From DUQX01 sp050948825 (lineage in GTDB: Bacteria; Bacillota; Dethiobacteria; DTU022; UBA8154), in the NCBI GenBank assembly GCA_050948825.1, contig JBMNEO010000009.1, positions 1 through 64,000 of the forward strand: a stretch of 64,000 nt of DNA, read 5' to 3'. Under the pieces are notes generated by a model, which had not been told where the DNA came from, did not search any database, and saw only the letters and a program-made list of their open reading frames with translations. Shown here one piece after another: positions 1-7,915 of this stretch; within the stretch, counting starts at the first letter, position 1; each line of letters begins with the position of its first letter. The translations under genes and the position numbers were made by a program.

Positions 1-848
1 TCGCTGCAAAAGTCCAGGTTAAACCTGGTATAGGTGCCCCGAATAAAATCGTTCTGCCTTCTTCCCCTTGCCTGCAGGATTTTTTTAATGTTCTTCAGCA
101 CAACCTCATACGACCCTTTGCCATTTTTAAAACTGCGCATGCAATCGTGAACCTGCGGGCGACCGTCAAGGCTGAGGATAACATCAATACCCTCGCTGTT
201 TAGAAAATCGATTATCTCATCAGTGAGCAGTACCGCGTTGGTGGTCAGCGTAAAACCGAAGATCTGTCCTTTTGCCTGCGATTTTTTCCTGGCATATGCT
301 ACGATTTCCCTGATCACGGGAAAATTTAAAAGGGGCTCACCGCCAAAAAAATCTATCTCCCTGTAGCGGCCGACCTCGTTCTCCAGAAGAAAATCCACCG
401 CCTTTTTACCGACATCCCAGCTCATCTGCGGCAATTTGTAACCCTCTTCTTTCCGGGCGAAACAGTAACGGCAATAAAGGTTGCAGTTATGGGAGATAAA
501 AAGGCAGAGCGCCTTTACACCGGAAGCCGGCAGCTTCTCTTTGTCTATCGGCGGAGAGGGTGAAAAAAGAAGTTTTTCTTCCTGCAGTTCTTCTATTTGG
601 CGAAAAGCTTCCTCTATCTCGCCTATCCCTCCTGTCTCGCCCGCGGGATATTGATTTAATAACGCGTGCCGGGTATCCCCTTTGCTTCTGCCTTCCAGCA
701 GCAGGGTTATCAGTTCCCAGGCAAGATCATCAACCTGATGCAAAGAACCGCTGTTCACATCGTAAACAAGCTTCAATCCACCGTATTGAAATATATGTAC
801 ATCTTCCTTACTGATCTCTTCCGGTTCTCTCTTGATCCTCTCCGGCAA
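1..848 (-). CDS. scfB: SCIFF radical SAM maturase, partial (C-terminus outside window)
   Basis: Radical SAM enzyme that makes thioether cross-links in the SCIFF peptide encoded just upstream at 1030-1176. About 282 N-terminal residues are in the window. They start with a wHTH-like leader-binding segment (about residues 1-100). The 4Fe-4S motif CNLYCRYC (CX3CX2C) follows at about residue 125, then the family's GGEP-type motif (FFGGEPLL). I chose TTG at 848 because GAGGAGG lies 7 nt upstream; no ATG fits. The gene runs off the left edge, so the C-terminal SPASM cysteines are not visible. Assignment rests on the radical SAM motif plus the adjacent SCIFF gene, which is the standard arrangement in Clostridia. 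Confidence 0.9.
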   Translation of the reverse strand, partial: MPERIKREPEEISKEDVHIFQYGGLKLVYDVNSGSLHQVDDLAWELITLLLEGRSKGDTRHALLNQYPAGETGGIGEIEEAFRQIEELQEEKLLFSPSPPIDKEKLPASGVKALCLFISHNCNLYCRYCFARKEEGYKLPQMSWDVGKKAVDFLLENEVGRYREIDFFGGEPLLNFPVIREIVAYARKKSQAKGQIFGFTLTTNAVLLTDEIIDFLNSEGIDVILSLDGRPQVHDCMRSFKNGKGSYEVVLKNIKKILQARGRRQNDFIRGTYTRFNLDFCS

Positions 849-1029
849 TAAAAGTCCTCCTCTGTTTAACAAGCTGCACATGGGACACGGGTTGTGGGAC
901 ACAGGAACACGGGACACAGGGGCAGGTCCCTCGTCCCGCAATTAGAGCAACTTTTTAGAAAAACTGTCCAAACGACCTGTTCCCTCCAGGCAATTTTTAA
1001 AAAATAACTTTATCGGGTTTAAACCATTT
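849..1029. repeat. Intergenic spacer with GGGACAC repeats
   Basis: The spacer between the SCIFF gene and its maturase holds three close copies of GGGACAC (about 883, 897 and 911), followed by a near-complementary GGTCCCTCGTCCC. The segment resembles the GGGAC-rich repeats at 1875-1947 and 9709-9791 and may be a diverged relative. It can fold back on itself. I see no gene in it. Confidence 0.45.
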
Positions 1030-1176
1030 TTACTTGTCCTGCAAATGGCGACAGAGTTGGTTTCCTACTGTACAGGAGGTTTTGCACGCCGACTGGCACG
1101 AGGTCTGGCATTCCCGGCATCCCCTGTCCTCCAACGATTGCAGGTTACCTTTAATAATTGTCTTGATATGCTTCAT
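1030..1176 (-). CDS. scfA: SCIFF peptide precursor (six cysteines in forty-five residues)
   Basis: A 48-residue ribosomally made peptide substrate of the neighbouring radical SAM maturase. It starts MKHIKTI and contains the conserved core CRECQTSCQSACKTSCTVG (residues 20-38). Its six cysteines lie at 20, 23, 27, 31, 35 and 42, exactly the SCIFF pattern. The ATG at 1176 is preceded by AAGGAAGGA. The gene is shorter than most ORF callers accept, and a longer plus-strand frame covers it as a shadow. In the family the cysteines are linked to nearby residues, often threonine, by thioether bonds; the biological role of the product is not settled. The C-terminal tail (CRHLQDK) is slightly longer than usual. 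Confidence 0.95.
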   Translation of the reverse strand: MKHIKTIIKGNLQSLEDRGCRECQTSCQSACKTSCTVGNQLCRHLQDK

Positions 1177-1302
1177 TTAGGTCACATCCTTCCTTTAGCA
1201 TTATTCTATACTCAACCTTTTTCAGCGTCAATGATAATCCTGATAATAATCCTAACCTGGCATAGCCAGTACCATAAAAGTTGGATTTCAAAATGACCCC
1301 TT

Positions 1303-1413
1303 CTAAACAGTGAATACATCGGTGTTTATAAGATCGCTCTGCAAAGGGCTTCCCGGCAACGGCACTTCTATCCTGTAAATTTCCGGTAATGCTTCTTCAA
1401 TCAATGGAGCCAA
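1303..1413 (-). pseudogene. Remnant of a metallo-beta-lactamase-fold hydrolase N-terminus
   Basis: A 36-codon open frame reading TTG-APLIEEALPEIYRIEVPLPGSPL and onward ends at TAG 1303-1305. The segment LPEIYRIEVPLPGSPL matches how many MBL-fold hydrolases begin. However, the frame stops long before the HXHXDH metal-binding motif, so no active enzyme is made. AAAGGGAG lies about 9 nt upstream of the TTG. It is most likely a decayed gene left between the SCIFF and feo loci. Confidence 0.45.
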
Positions 1414-1507
1414 TTCTGCATTCTCCCTTTAAAATTGTTAGAGCTATCTCTCTCAAGACAATCTTCTCTTTACCATTCTTCTCTAAAATGTAATTTTTGT
1501 CAAGCAC
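1397..1507 (-). pseudogene. Short open frame resembling the start of a CooT-type small protein
   Basis: A 36-codon frame from GTG at 1507 reads ...YILEKNGKEKIVLREIALTI. The pattern of 'LEKNGKE...L.E.AL' resembles CooT-like small proteins, which are about 60 residues long. This one ends early at TGA 1397-1399 and overlaps the MBL remnant by 17 nt. There is no good ribosome binding site. The resemblance is by eye only. It may be the 5' end of a decayed two-gene unit together with the MBL remnant. Confidence 0.25.
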
Positions 1508-1590
1508 GAGCTGCTTTTATGTTTTTATCAGGGAACACCTTCATCATTTTGCTCATAATCTAAATGAGAATATTATAAAGGCTTGATAAT

Positions 1591-1854
1591 ATGGATAACA
1601 AATACTACTTCAGGCTCAGCAGTTTGCCCCTGCGAAAACAGGGGATAGTAGCATCAATAATTGCGGAAGGCTTTTTACGCGGCAGGCTTTTAGATCTGGG
1701 TTTTGTGCCCGGTACTGTCGTCGAGCCTGTTCGCAGGAGCCCTTTGGGAGATCCTACGGCATACCAGATCAGGGGAACAGTAATTGCATTGCGCTCAGAA
1801 GAAGGGGATAAAATTCTTGTTACATTAAATAGGAAGGAGGCAAAAATGCCTTGA
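1591..1854 (+). CDS. feoA: FeoA-family ferrous iron transport accessory protein
   Basis: An 87-residue SH3-like cytosolic protein that works with the FeoB iron permease encoded just downstream. It shows the family's LGFVPGT turn (residues 36-42) and [10 protein letters not shown] (53-62), and full family length. ATG 1591 has only a weak AAAGG upstream. The stop TGA (1852-1854) overlaps a TTG (1851) that lies 10 nt after the strong Shine-Dalgarno AGGAAGGAGG (1831-1840). This looks like the original translationally coupled start of feoB. Confidence 0.92.
   Translation: MDNKYYFRLSSLPLRKQGIVASIIAEGFLRGRLLDLGFVPGTVVEPVRRSPLGDPTAYQIRGTVIALRSEEGDKILVTLNRKEAKMP
1831..1853 (+). promoter_or_regulatory. 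Ribosome binding site and likely original feoB start
   Basis: AGGAAGGAGG at 1831-1840 is followed after 10 nt by TTG at 1851, overlapping the feoA stop as TTGA. The frame from this TTG is open to 1919, where a TAG created by one extra T (1920) ends it. The ATG at 1846 is in the feoA frame and is followed at once by the stop, so it cannot serve feoB. Confidence 0.6.
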
Positions 1855-1874
1855 GCCTTAGTAACCGGTTCGGA

Positions 1875-1947
1875 CTGCGACACAGGGGACGGTTCTCCTT
1901 GTCGCACCTTCTGCGACACTAGGGGACGGTTCTCCTTGTCGCACCTT
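1875..1947 (+). repeat. Tandem 36/37-bp repeat inside the feoA-feoB junction
   Basis: Two head-to-tail copies (1875-1910 and 1911-1947) start CTGCGACAC and contain GGGGACGGTTCTCCTTGTCGC. They are identical except for one extra T at 1920 in the second copy. Each unit is a partial palindrome (TGCGACA...TTGTCGCA ends). Read in the frame of TTG 1851, one unit encodes LRHRGRFSLSHL. The related palindrome at 9709-9791 shows the family is dispersed in this genome. Confidence 0.85.
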
Positions 1948-2703
1948 CCGTCAAGTATCTGTGCAAACAGAAATGGTTTTCCCAACCCATCTATAAACAG
2001 CAAGAAGTACATAATTGCCCTTGCGGGCAACCCCAACACAGGGAAAAGCACGTTGTTTAACGCCCTTACAGGCCTCAGGCAACATACGGGTAATTGGCCG
2101 GGGAAAACTGTTGCCCAGAATAGTGGAAGCTGTAACCTGAACGGCAAAAAGGTGACGCTTGTCGACCTGCCCGGGATTTACTCCTTGCTTACTAATACGA
2201 TTGAAGGGGAAATTGCCCGCGATTTTATTTGTTTTGCCCGGCCGGATGCTATTGTAATAGTAGTTGATTCGACCTGTTTGGAACGAAATTTAAATCTTAC
2301 CCTGCAGGTTTTAGAGATCACATCGAAAGTCATCCTCTGTGTCAATCTGATGGATGAAGCAAAAAAGAAAAACCTGCTTATCGAGATCAATGAATTGGAA
2401 AAGAAACTGGGGATACCTGTTATTCCTACTACAGCGCGCAGCGGCAAGGGTTTAAATATACTGAAATCCACAATGGACGACTTAATAAGCGGCAGGATAA
2501 CCACCCGGCCCTACCGCCTGCATTATTCTGCCGAGATAGAAAAGGCAATTGGCGAGATGGAAATTGAGCTAGCACCAATTGTAACTAACGGATTAAGCCC
2601 AAGATGGGTGGCCTTGCAGCTTCTCACCGGGGATAGTGCATTTATAAACGGAATTGAAAAATATTTAGCCGGCAAACAAATAGACGGGGGATCTTCCGAA
2701 TGA
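1936..2703 (+). CDS. feoB: FeoB GTPase (G) domain protein, frameshifted at its 5' end
   Basis: Cytosolic GTPase half of the ferrous iron permease FeoB. Counting from TTG 1936, the G1 P-loop is GNPNTGKST (31-39), the switch I region TGNWPGKTV (51-59), G3 DLPG (77-80) and G4 NLMD (137-140). It ends inside the helical GDI-like region, and its TGA overlaps the start of the next frame as ATGA. The only start available in this frame lies inside the repeat and has a poor ribosome site. Deleting T1920 joins TTG 1851 to this frame, so the gene is probably a frameshifted or misassembled form of a longer one. If real, expression may depend on the weak repeat-borne TTG. Confidence 0.8.
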   Translation: MSHLPSSICANRNGFPNPSINSKKYIIALAGNPNTGKSTLFNALTGLRQHTGNWPGKTVAQNSGSCNLNGKKVTLVDLPGIYSLLTNTIEGEIARDFICFARPDAIVIVVDSTCLERNLNLTLQVLEITSKVILCVNLMDEAKKKNLLIEINELEKKLGIPVIPTTARSGKGLNILKSTMDDLISGRITTRPYRLHYSAEIEKAIGEMEIELAPIVTNGLSPRWVALQLLTGDSAFINGIEKYLAGKQIDGGSSE

Positions 2704-4160
2704 GCGAATATGAAGAAACGTATCGAGAAATACCGCCGACCGGAGCAATAATGCAGATATCGGAGGAAAAGCTGTTAAAGAAAGCTGCCGAAAAAGCACG
2801 TAATATCCGGCAAACCTGGGGAGATAGGATACGCGATGAAATTGCCACAGCCATCTATCGCCACGCTGAAAAGATCAGCAGTGAAGTCGTATCGAAGGGA
2901 AAAGAAAAGACCTGGAACCGGAATAAGATAATCGATGACATTGTTACTTCCAAAGCGCTCGGTTTCCCGTTAATGCTCTTTTTACTTTGTTTTATCTTCT
3001 GGCTAACTATTTACGGCGCCAATTATCCTTCCGATCTGCTTGCCGGGCTATTTTCCCGCCTGGAAAATCTTCTGAGCCGGGGTTTTTCCCTCCTGAATTC
3101 TCCGGAATGGCTCCACGGCCTGGTAGTCCTCGGTATATTTCGCTCCCTGGCCTGGGTAGTTTCAGTAATGCTCCCGCCTATGGCAATTTTCTTTCCTCTC
3201 TTTACTCTGCTGGAGGACTTGGGATACCTGCCCCGGGTGGCTTTTAACCTCGATAAATTGTTCAAATTAGCCGGGGCGCATGGAAAACAGGCCCTGACAA
3301 TGGCTATGGGTTTCGGATGTAATGCAGCCGGAATAATTTCTGCAAGGGTTATTGAATCCCCCAGGGAGCGCATGATCGCCATTCTAACCAATAACTATGT
3401 ACCCTGCAACGGCAGATTTCCCACGCTTCTGGCGGTTTCATCCCTCTTAATGGGCGCAGGAACCGCCCTTTACCCCGGCAGCCTCGGGTCTCTCACTGCT
3501 GCGGGATTGGTTGTTTTGCTGGTAGTCTTCAGTATAATGGTGTCTTTATTCGTTTCCTTGATACTGTCAAGAACCCTGCTCAAGGGCGTACCGTCATCTT
3601 TTACCCTTGAGCTACCACCTTACAGAAAACCGCAGGTATTGCAGGTGCTGATCCGTTCAGTTTTCGATCGCACCATATTCGTTCTTTTCAGGGCAGTAAT
3701 CGTCGCCGCCCCGGCAGGAGCGGTTGTTTGGATTGCTGCAAACGTTTCCATAGGGGGAGAGAGCATTCTTAATCATGTAGCCGCATGGTTAAATCCTTTT
3801 GGAAGCGCAATCGGGCTTGACGGATATATTCTCCTGGCTTTCATTCTGGGCTTCCCGGCCAACGAAATAGTCATTCCAATCCTGTTGATGAGCTATCTTT
3901 CTGCAGGCACGATGCTGGAAATCAACAGCCTGAATGCAGTGAGGGAACTGCTCATCGCGCAGGGTTGGACCTGGGCCACGGCTTTAAATATGATGCTCTT
4001 TTCACTGCTGCATTTTCCCTGTGGAACAACGCTGTTTACTATCTTTAAAGAAACAGGCAGTATCAAATGGACCGCTGCCGCCGCTCTGATTACCACATTT
4101 ACCGCAGTGTTAATCTGTTTTCTCGTTTACCGGTGTGCGATGTTAATGAATGTGCTTTAA
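2700..4160 (+). CDS. feoB: FeoB membrane permease domain (nucleoside-recognition/Gate fold)
   Basis: The 486-residue membrane half of FeoB moves Fe(II) across the cytoplasmic membrane. It starts with about 85 soluble residues that finish the helical domain. The membrane part follows, with LEDLGYLPRVAF (171-182) and the Gate motif segments GFGCNAAGI (204-212) and NNYVPCNGRFP (231-241), the latter a variant of the usual PCSARLP. Several further hydrophobic helices run to the C-terminus. It overlaps the G-domain gene by 4 nt (ATGA), so the halves are translationally coupled. The split seems stable rather than decay, because both halves read cleanly with a normal overlap. Together they cover a normal FeoB. 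Confidence 0.9.
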   Translation: MSEYEETYREIPPTGAIMQISEEKLLKKAAEKARNIRQTWGDRIRDEIATAIYRHAEKISSEVVSKGKEKTWNRNKIIDDIVTSKALGFPLMLFLLCFIFWLTIYGANYPSDLLAGLFSRLENLLSRGFSLLNSPEWLHGLVVLGIFRSLAWVVSVMLPPMAIFFPLFTLLEDLGYLPRVAFNLDKLFKLAGAHGKQALTMAMGFGCNAAGIISARVIESPRERMIAILTNNYVPCNGRFPTLLAVSSLLMGAGTALYPGSLGSLTAAGLVVLLVVFSIMVSLFVSLILSRTLLKGVPSSFTLELPPYRKPQVLQVLIRSVFDRTIFVLFRAVIVAAPAGAVVWIAANVSIGGESILNHVAAWLNPFGSAIGLDGYILLAFILGFPANEIVIPILLMSYLSAGTMLEINSLNAVRELLIAQGWTWATALNMMLFSLLHFPCGTTLFTIFKETGSIKWTAAAALITTFTAVLICFLVYRCAMLMNVL

Positions 4161-4370
4161 AAAGAACACAAAGTGCCCAAATAGCTGCAGATACCGATAG
4201 TGCGGGCATGTAAAACTGCCGGAAGGACATACTCTTGCAACTATTGCCAGATAATATTATTAAGGATAAAAGGAATGAATGAAAGAGCACCGAAATAGTA
4301 CTATTAAAAGCAGTATCGCAGCCGCTTCGGACTGAGCAATAAAATAACCAAAGAAGAAAGGACGAAACAC

Positions 4371-4646
4371 ATGAGCTTCTGGCAAACATTCATTACCACT
4401 TTCTCCCTCATTTTTTTGGCCGAACTGGGCGATAAAACGCAACTTTCGGTCCTGCTCCTTGCAGCGCAGGACCGTCCCATCTGGGGGATTTTTCTCGGTT
4501 CTGCCGTTGCCCTTATTCTCACCTCCCTTCTGGGAGTGTTTCTTGGTGCCATCCTCTCCCGCTACCTGCCGCCCCAATACATACAAAAAGGAGCCGGTGT
4601 AGCCTTTATAGTAATCGGCTTCCTGCTCCTTGCGGGAAAGATGTAA
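4371..4646 (+). CDS. Half-size GDT1/TMEM165 (UPF0016) family cation transporter
   Basis: A 91-residue membrane protein with three predicted helices. Its conserved ELGDKT signature (residues 18-23) provides the acidic cation-binding residues of this family, whose members export Mn2+ or Ca2+. Bacterial members are either fused two-repeat proteins or pairs of half-size proteins. Only one half is seen here, so it may form a homodimer. GAAAGGACG precedes the ATG. A yybP-ykoY manganese riboswitch often controls such genes, but I could not recognise one in 4161-4370. Confidence 0.85.
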   Translation: MSFWQTFITTFSLIFLAELGDKTQLSVLLLAAQDRPIWGIFLGSAVALILTSLLGVFLGAILSRYLPPQYIQKGAGVAFIVIGFLLLAGKM

Positions 4647-4686
4647 TTTAGATGTGGTTTAGAAGTAATTTCAAAGAGAAACCTCA

Positions 4687-4713
4687 CCTCGGGATTATGA
4701 ATTAATCCCGAGG
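4687..4713. terminator. Inverted repeat between convergent genes
   Basis: CCTCGGGATTA and its complement are separated by a short loop (4687-4713). They lie between the convergent GDT1 gene and the minus-strand TIGR04086 gene, whose stop codon sits inside the hairpin. No strong T-run follows on either strand, so efficiency is uncertain. Confidence 0.45.
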
Positions 4714-5111
4714 ATCCCGCCAAGCGTCCCGAAAACAAACCCCAGAAACAGCTTGGTAAGGATATTTATACCCGGCTCAAAACTTACATTGAAAAGGAAA
4801 CAAAAAAGCATGAGCGTGAGGACATAAATTAACCCGGTCAGGCCGCCTCGCAGCCACCCCTTTTCTTCGGTCCGCTTCCCAACATATAGAGATCCCAAAA
4901 AAATACTCAATAAGGTTCCGCCGTATACCAGATAAGGAACATAGGCTTCTGAAAGAGGGGAAAAATACAAAAGCAACGTATATAGCGCCAGAAAAATAAA
5001 CGAAAGCAGCAGGGCAACCAGCAATCCCCGGGCAACTAATGATGATGCGCTGCCCTGAGAAAAAAAGATTAACCCGCCCTGACCCGAGGAGCGTCCGGTA
5101 CTGTTATTCAT
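4695..5111 (-). CDS. TIGR04086-family membrane protein (YrzE-like)
   Basis: A 138-residue membrane protein with four hydrophobic helices and a short polar N-terminus rich in S, G and R. Family members of unknown function lie next to yajC in many Bacillota, as this one does. GGAGGTG precedes ATG 5111. The context suggests membrane or protein-secretion housekeeping, but no activity is known. Confidence 0.75.
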   Translation of the reverse strand: MNNSTGRSSGQGGLIFFSQGSASSLVARGLLVALLLSFIFLALYTLLLYFSPLSEAYVPYLVYGGTLLSIFLGSLYVGKRTEEKGWLRGGLTGLIYVLTLMLFCFLFNVSFEPGINILTKLFLGFVFGTLGGILGINS

Positions 5112-5208
5112 GATCGCACCTCCACAAGGGATTTTAGGGAATAGAACACCGCAATACCATGTGGTTCCCTACTGCTTATATATGTCTTTCTTTTACTAAA
5201 TATACTTC

Positions 5209-5478
5209 CTACTCATCTTTTAAAACACGGTCAATACCTGTACGCGCCATCTTAATATTAACGTTATCGGCTATGCGCAGGACAACCGTATCCTCGGTAA
5301 GCTCTTTAATCATCCCGAAGATCCCGCCGATAGATACAACGCGGTCCCCTTTTTGAAGGCTGGAGAGCATCTCTCTTCTCTTTTTCTGCTGCTGCTGCTG
5401 CGGTCTGATCAGCATAAAATAAAATATTACAAACAGCAGTATAATCGGTAAAAAACCTACCAGTGCTTCTGTTGACAC
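5209..5478 (-). CDS. yajC: Preprotein translocase subunit YajC
   Basis: An 89-residue accessory subunit of the Sec-DF-YajC membrane complex. One N-terminal transmembrane helix (IILLFVIFYFMLIRPQQ) is followed by a basic stretch with the family hallmark RPQQQQQKKRREML and a small beta-rich cytosolic domain (VVSIGGIFGMI). The start is GTG 5478 with GAGGAG upstream. It lies 35 nt after tgt in the same direction, the usual order. Confidence 0.95.
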   Translation of the reverse strand: MSTEALVGFLPIILLFVIFYFMLIRPQQQQQKKRREMLSSLQKGDRVVSIGGIFGMIKELTEDTVVLRIADNVNIKMARTGIDRVLKDE

Positions 5479-5513
5479 TTCTTATCACTCCTCATTAATT
5501 CAAAATATATTCT

Positions 5514-6638
<1,125 letters not shown>

Positions 6639-6738
6639 TTATTTTTACCTACGCTATAATTTAAACTATTTAAGGGTTGTTGTCAAACTTAACCTTTTTT
6701 ACACATATCTTCTAGATTAACATAAAAAATAGTGCAAC

Positions 6739-7791
6739 TTAGATAACCAGCATACAATCACCAAAACTGTAAAAACGGTAACCGCGCTCAATAGCTTCTG
6801 CATAAGCCCTTAAGGTATTCTCCCTGCCGGCAAAGGCGCAGACAAGCATAAGCAAGGTTGAACGCGGCAGGTGAAAATTTGTAATCAGCGCATCCACAAT
6901 TTTGAACCTGTATTCAGGATAGATGAAGATATCCGTCTCCCCCCGCCCCTCGCAAAGCCTCCCGTTCTCGCCGCCCAGTGTTTCCAGAACCCTGCAGGAA
7001 GTAGTTCCTACAGCGATTACTTTTCTCCCCTTTTCTTTTGCAGAGTTAATTTTCTCTGCTACCGCAGCGGAGAGCTCATAGTATTCGCTATGCATAACAT
7101 GGTTTTGCACGTATTCATCTTTTACGGGACGGAATGTACCCGTTCCGATATGCAGCGTAAGATAAATCCAGTCAATCCCTTTCCGGCTCAGTTCATTAAA
7201 AACAAAAGGTGTAAAATGCAACCCTGCCGTAGGCGCGGCGGCAGAGCCCTCTTTCCTGGCATAAACTGTTTGATAACGCTCACCGTCCTGCAGCTGCTTT
7301 TTAATATAAGGAGGCAGAGGCACCTCCCCAAGCATCTTCAGAAGCTTGCTCAACAAAGGCTCCGCCGGCTTAAAAAGGACTATTCTCCCCCCGGAATCCG
7401 TCCTTTCGAGGATCTCCGCCTCCAGCTGCCCATCCCCAAACACCAGCACCGTTCCGGGCATGGCCCTTTTACCCGGCGAAGAAAGTGCCTCCCACTTTGA
7501 ACCCTCCAGCCGGCGTAAAAGCAAAAGCTCGATTTTCCCCCCGGTATCCTTCCTCTTCCCCAGGAGGCGGGCGGGAAGCACCCTTGTATCGTTTAAAACA
7601 AGCAGATCCCCTTCCTCCAGGTAAAGGGGCAGCCTGTCAAATGAGCTGTGGTGCATGTCCCCGCTGCTGCGTTCCATTACCAGCAGCCTGGAGTTGTCCC
7701 GTTTTTCAAGCGGTTCCTGGGCTATTAGCTCCGGGGGCAGTCTGTAATCAAAGTCATCGGTTCTAAGTTTGGAGCGGACCTCTTCTCTCAC
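6739..7791 (-). CDS. queA: S-adenosylmethionine:tRNA ribosyltransferase-isomerase
   Basis: Makes epoxyqueuosine by moving the ribosyl part of SAM onto preQ1-tRNA, after Tgt and before epoxyqueuosine reductase. Conserved blocks include DFDYRLPPELIAQ, VLNDTRVLPARL, APTAGLHFT and NFHLPRSTLLMLVCAFAG. An upstream ATG (7830) adds 13 residues, but these come from the tandem spacer repeat (MKLIG matches the repeat unit). I therefore prefer GTG 7791, which has GGAGGT just before it, though the spacing is tight (4 nt). Confidence 0.93.
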   Translation of the reverse strand: MREEVRSKLRTDDFDYRLPPELIAQEPLEKRDNSRLLVMERSSGDMHHSSFDRLPLYLEEGDLLVLNDTRVLPARLLGKRKDTGGKIELLLLRRLEGSKWEALSSPGKRAMPGTVLVFGDGQLEAEILERTDSGGRIVLFKPAEPLLSKLLKMLGEVPLPPYIKKQLQDGERYQTVYARKEGSAAAPTAGLHFTPFVFNELSRKGIDWIYLTLHIGTGTFRPVKDEYVQNHVMHSEYYELSAAVAEKINSAKEKGRKVIAVGTTSCRVLETLGGENGRLCEGRGETDIFIYPEYRFKIVDALITNFHLPRSTLLMLVCAFAGRENTLRAYAEAIERGYRFYSFGDCMLVI

Positions 7792-7915
7792 TTTACCTCC
7801 ATTGGGAACGCCGATCAATTTCATAATCAATTTTCATAAAGCCGATCAATTCTTAAGACCGATCGAATCATAAAGCCGATTAATTTCTTAAAACCGATCA
7901 ATTATCAGGGATCTT
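7790..7915. repeat. Degenerate tandem repeat of a CCGATCAAT unit
   Basis: Between queA and the SpoIID-like gene, about five imperfect copies of an 18-20 nt unit occur (CCGATCAATTTC..., CCGATCAATTCTTAAGA, CCGATCGAATCATAAAG, CCGATTAATTTCTTAAAA, CCGATCAATTATC). The first copy enters the 5' end of the longest queA frame, and a further CCGATCGAAA covers the last codons of the SpoIID-like gene. Copy-number change would alter both gene ends. Confidence 0.6.

Noticed and set aside
1605..2147. Long minus-strand frame across feoA and feoB
   Set aside because: It is a shadow of feoA/feoB; its residues match no family and it crosses the repeats.
4161..4370. Possible yybP-ykoY manganese riboswitch before the GDT1 gene
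   Set aside because: The conserved GGGGAGTAG and second-strand elements are not recognisable.
6871..7500. 209-codon plus frame
   Set aside because: Antisense shadow of queA.
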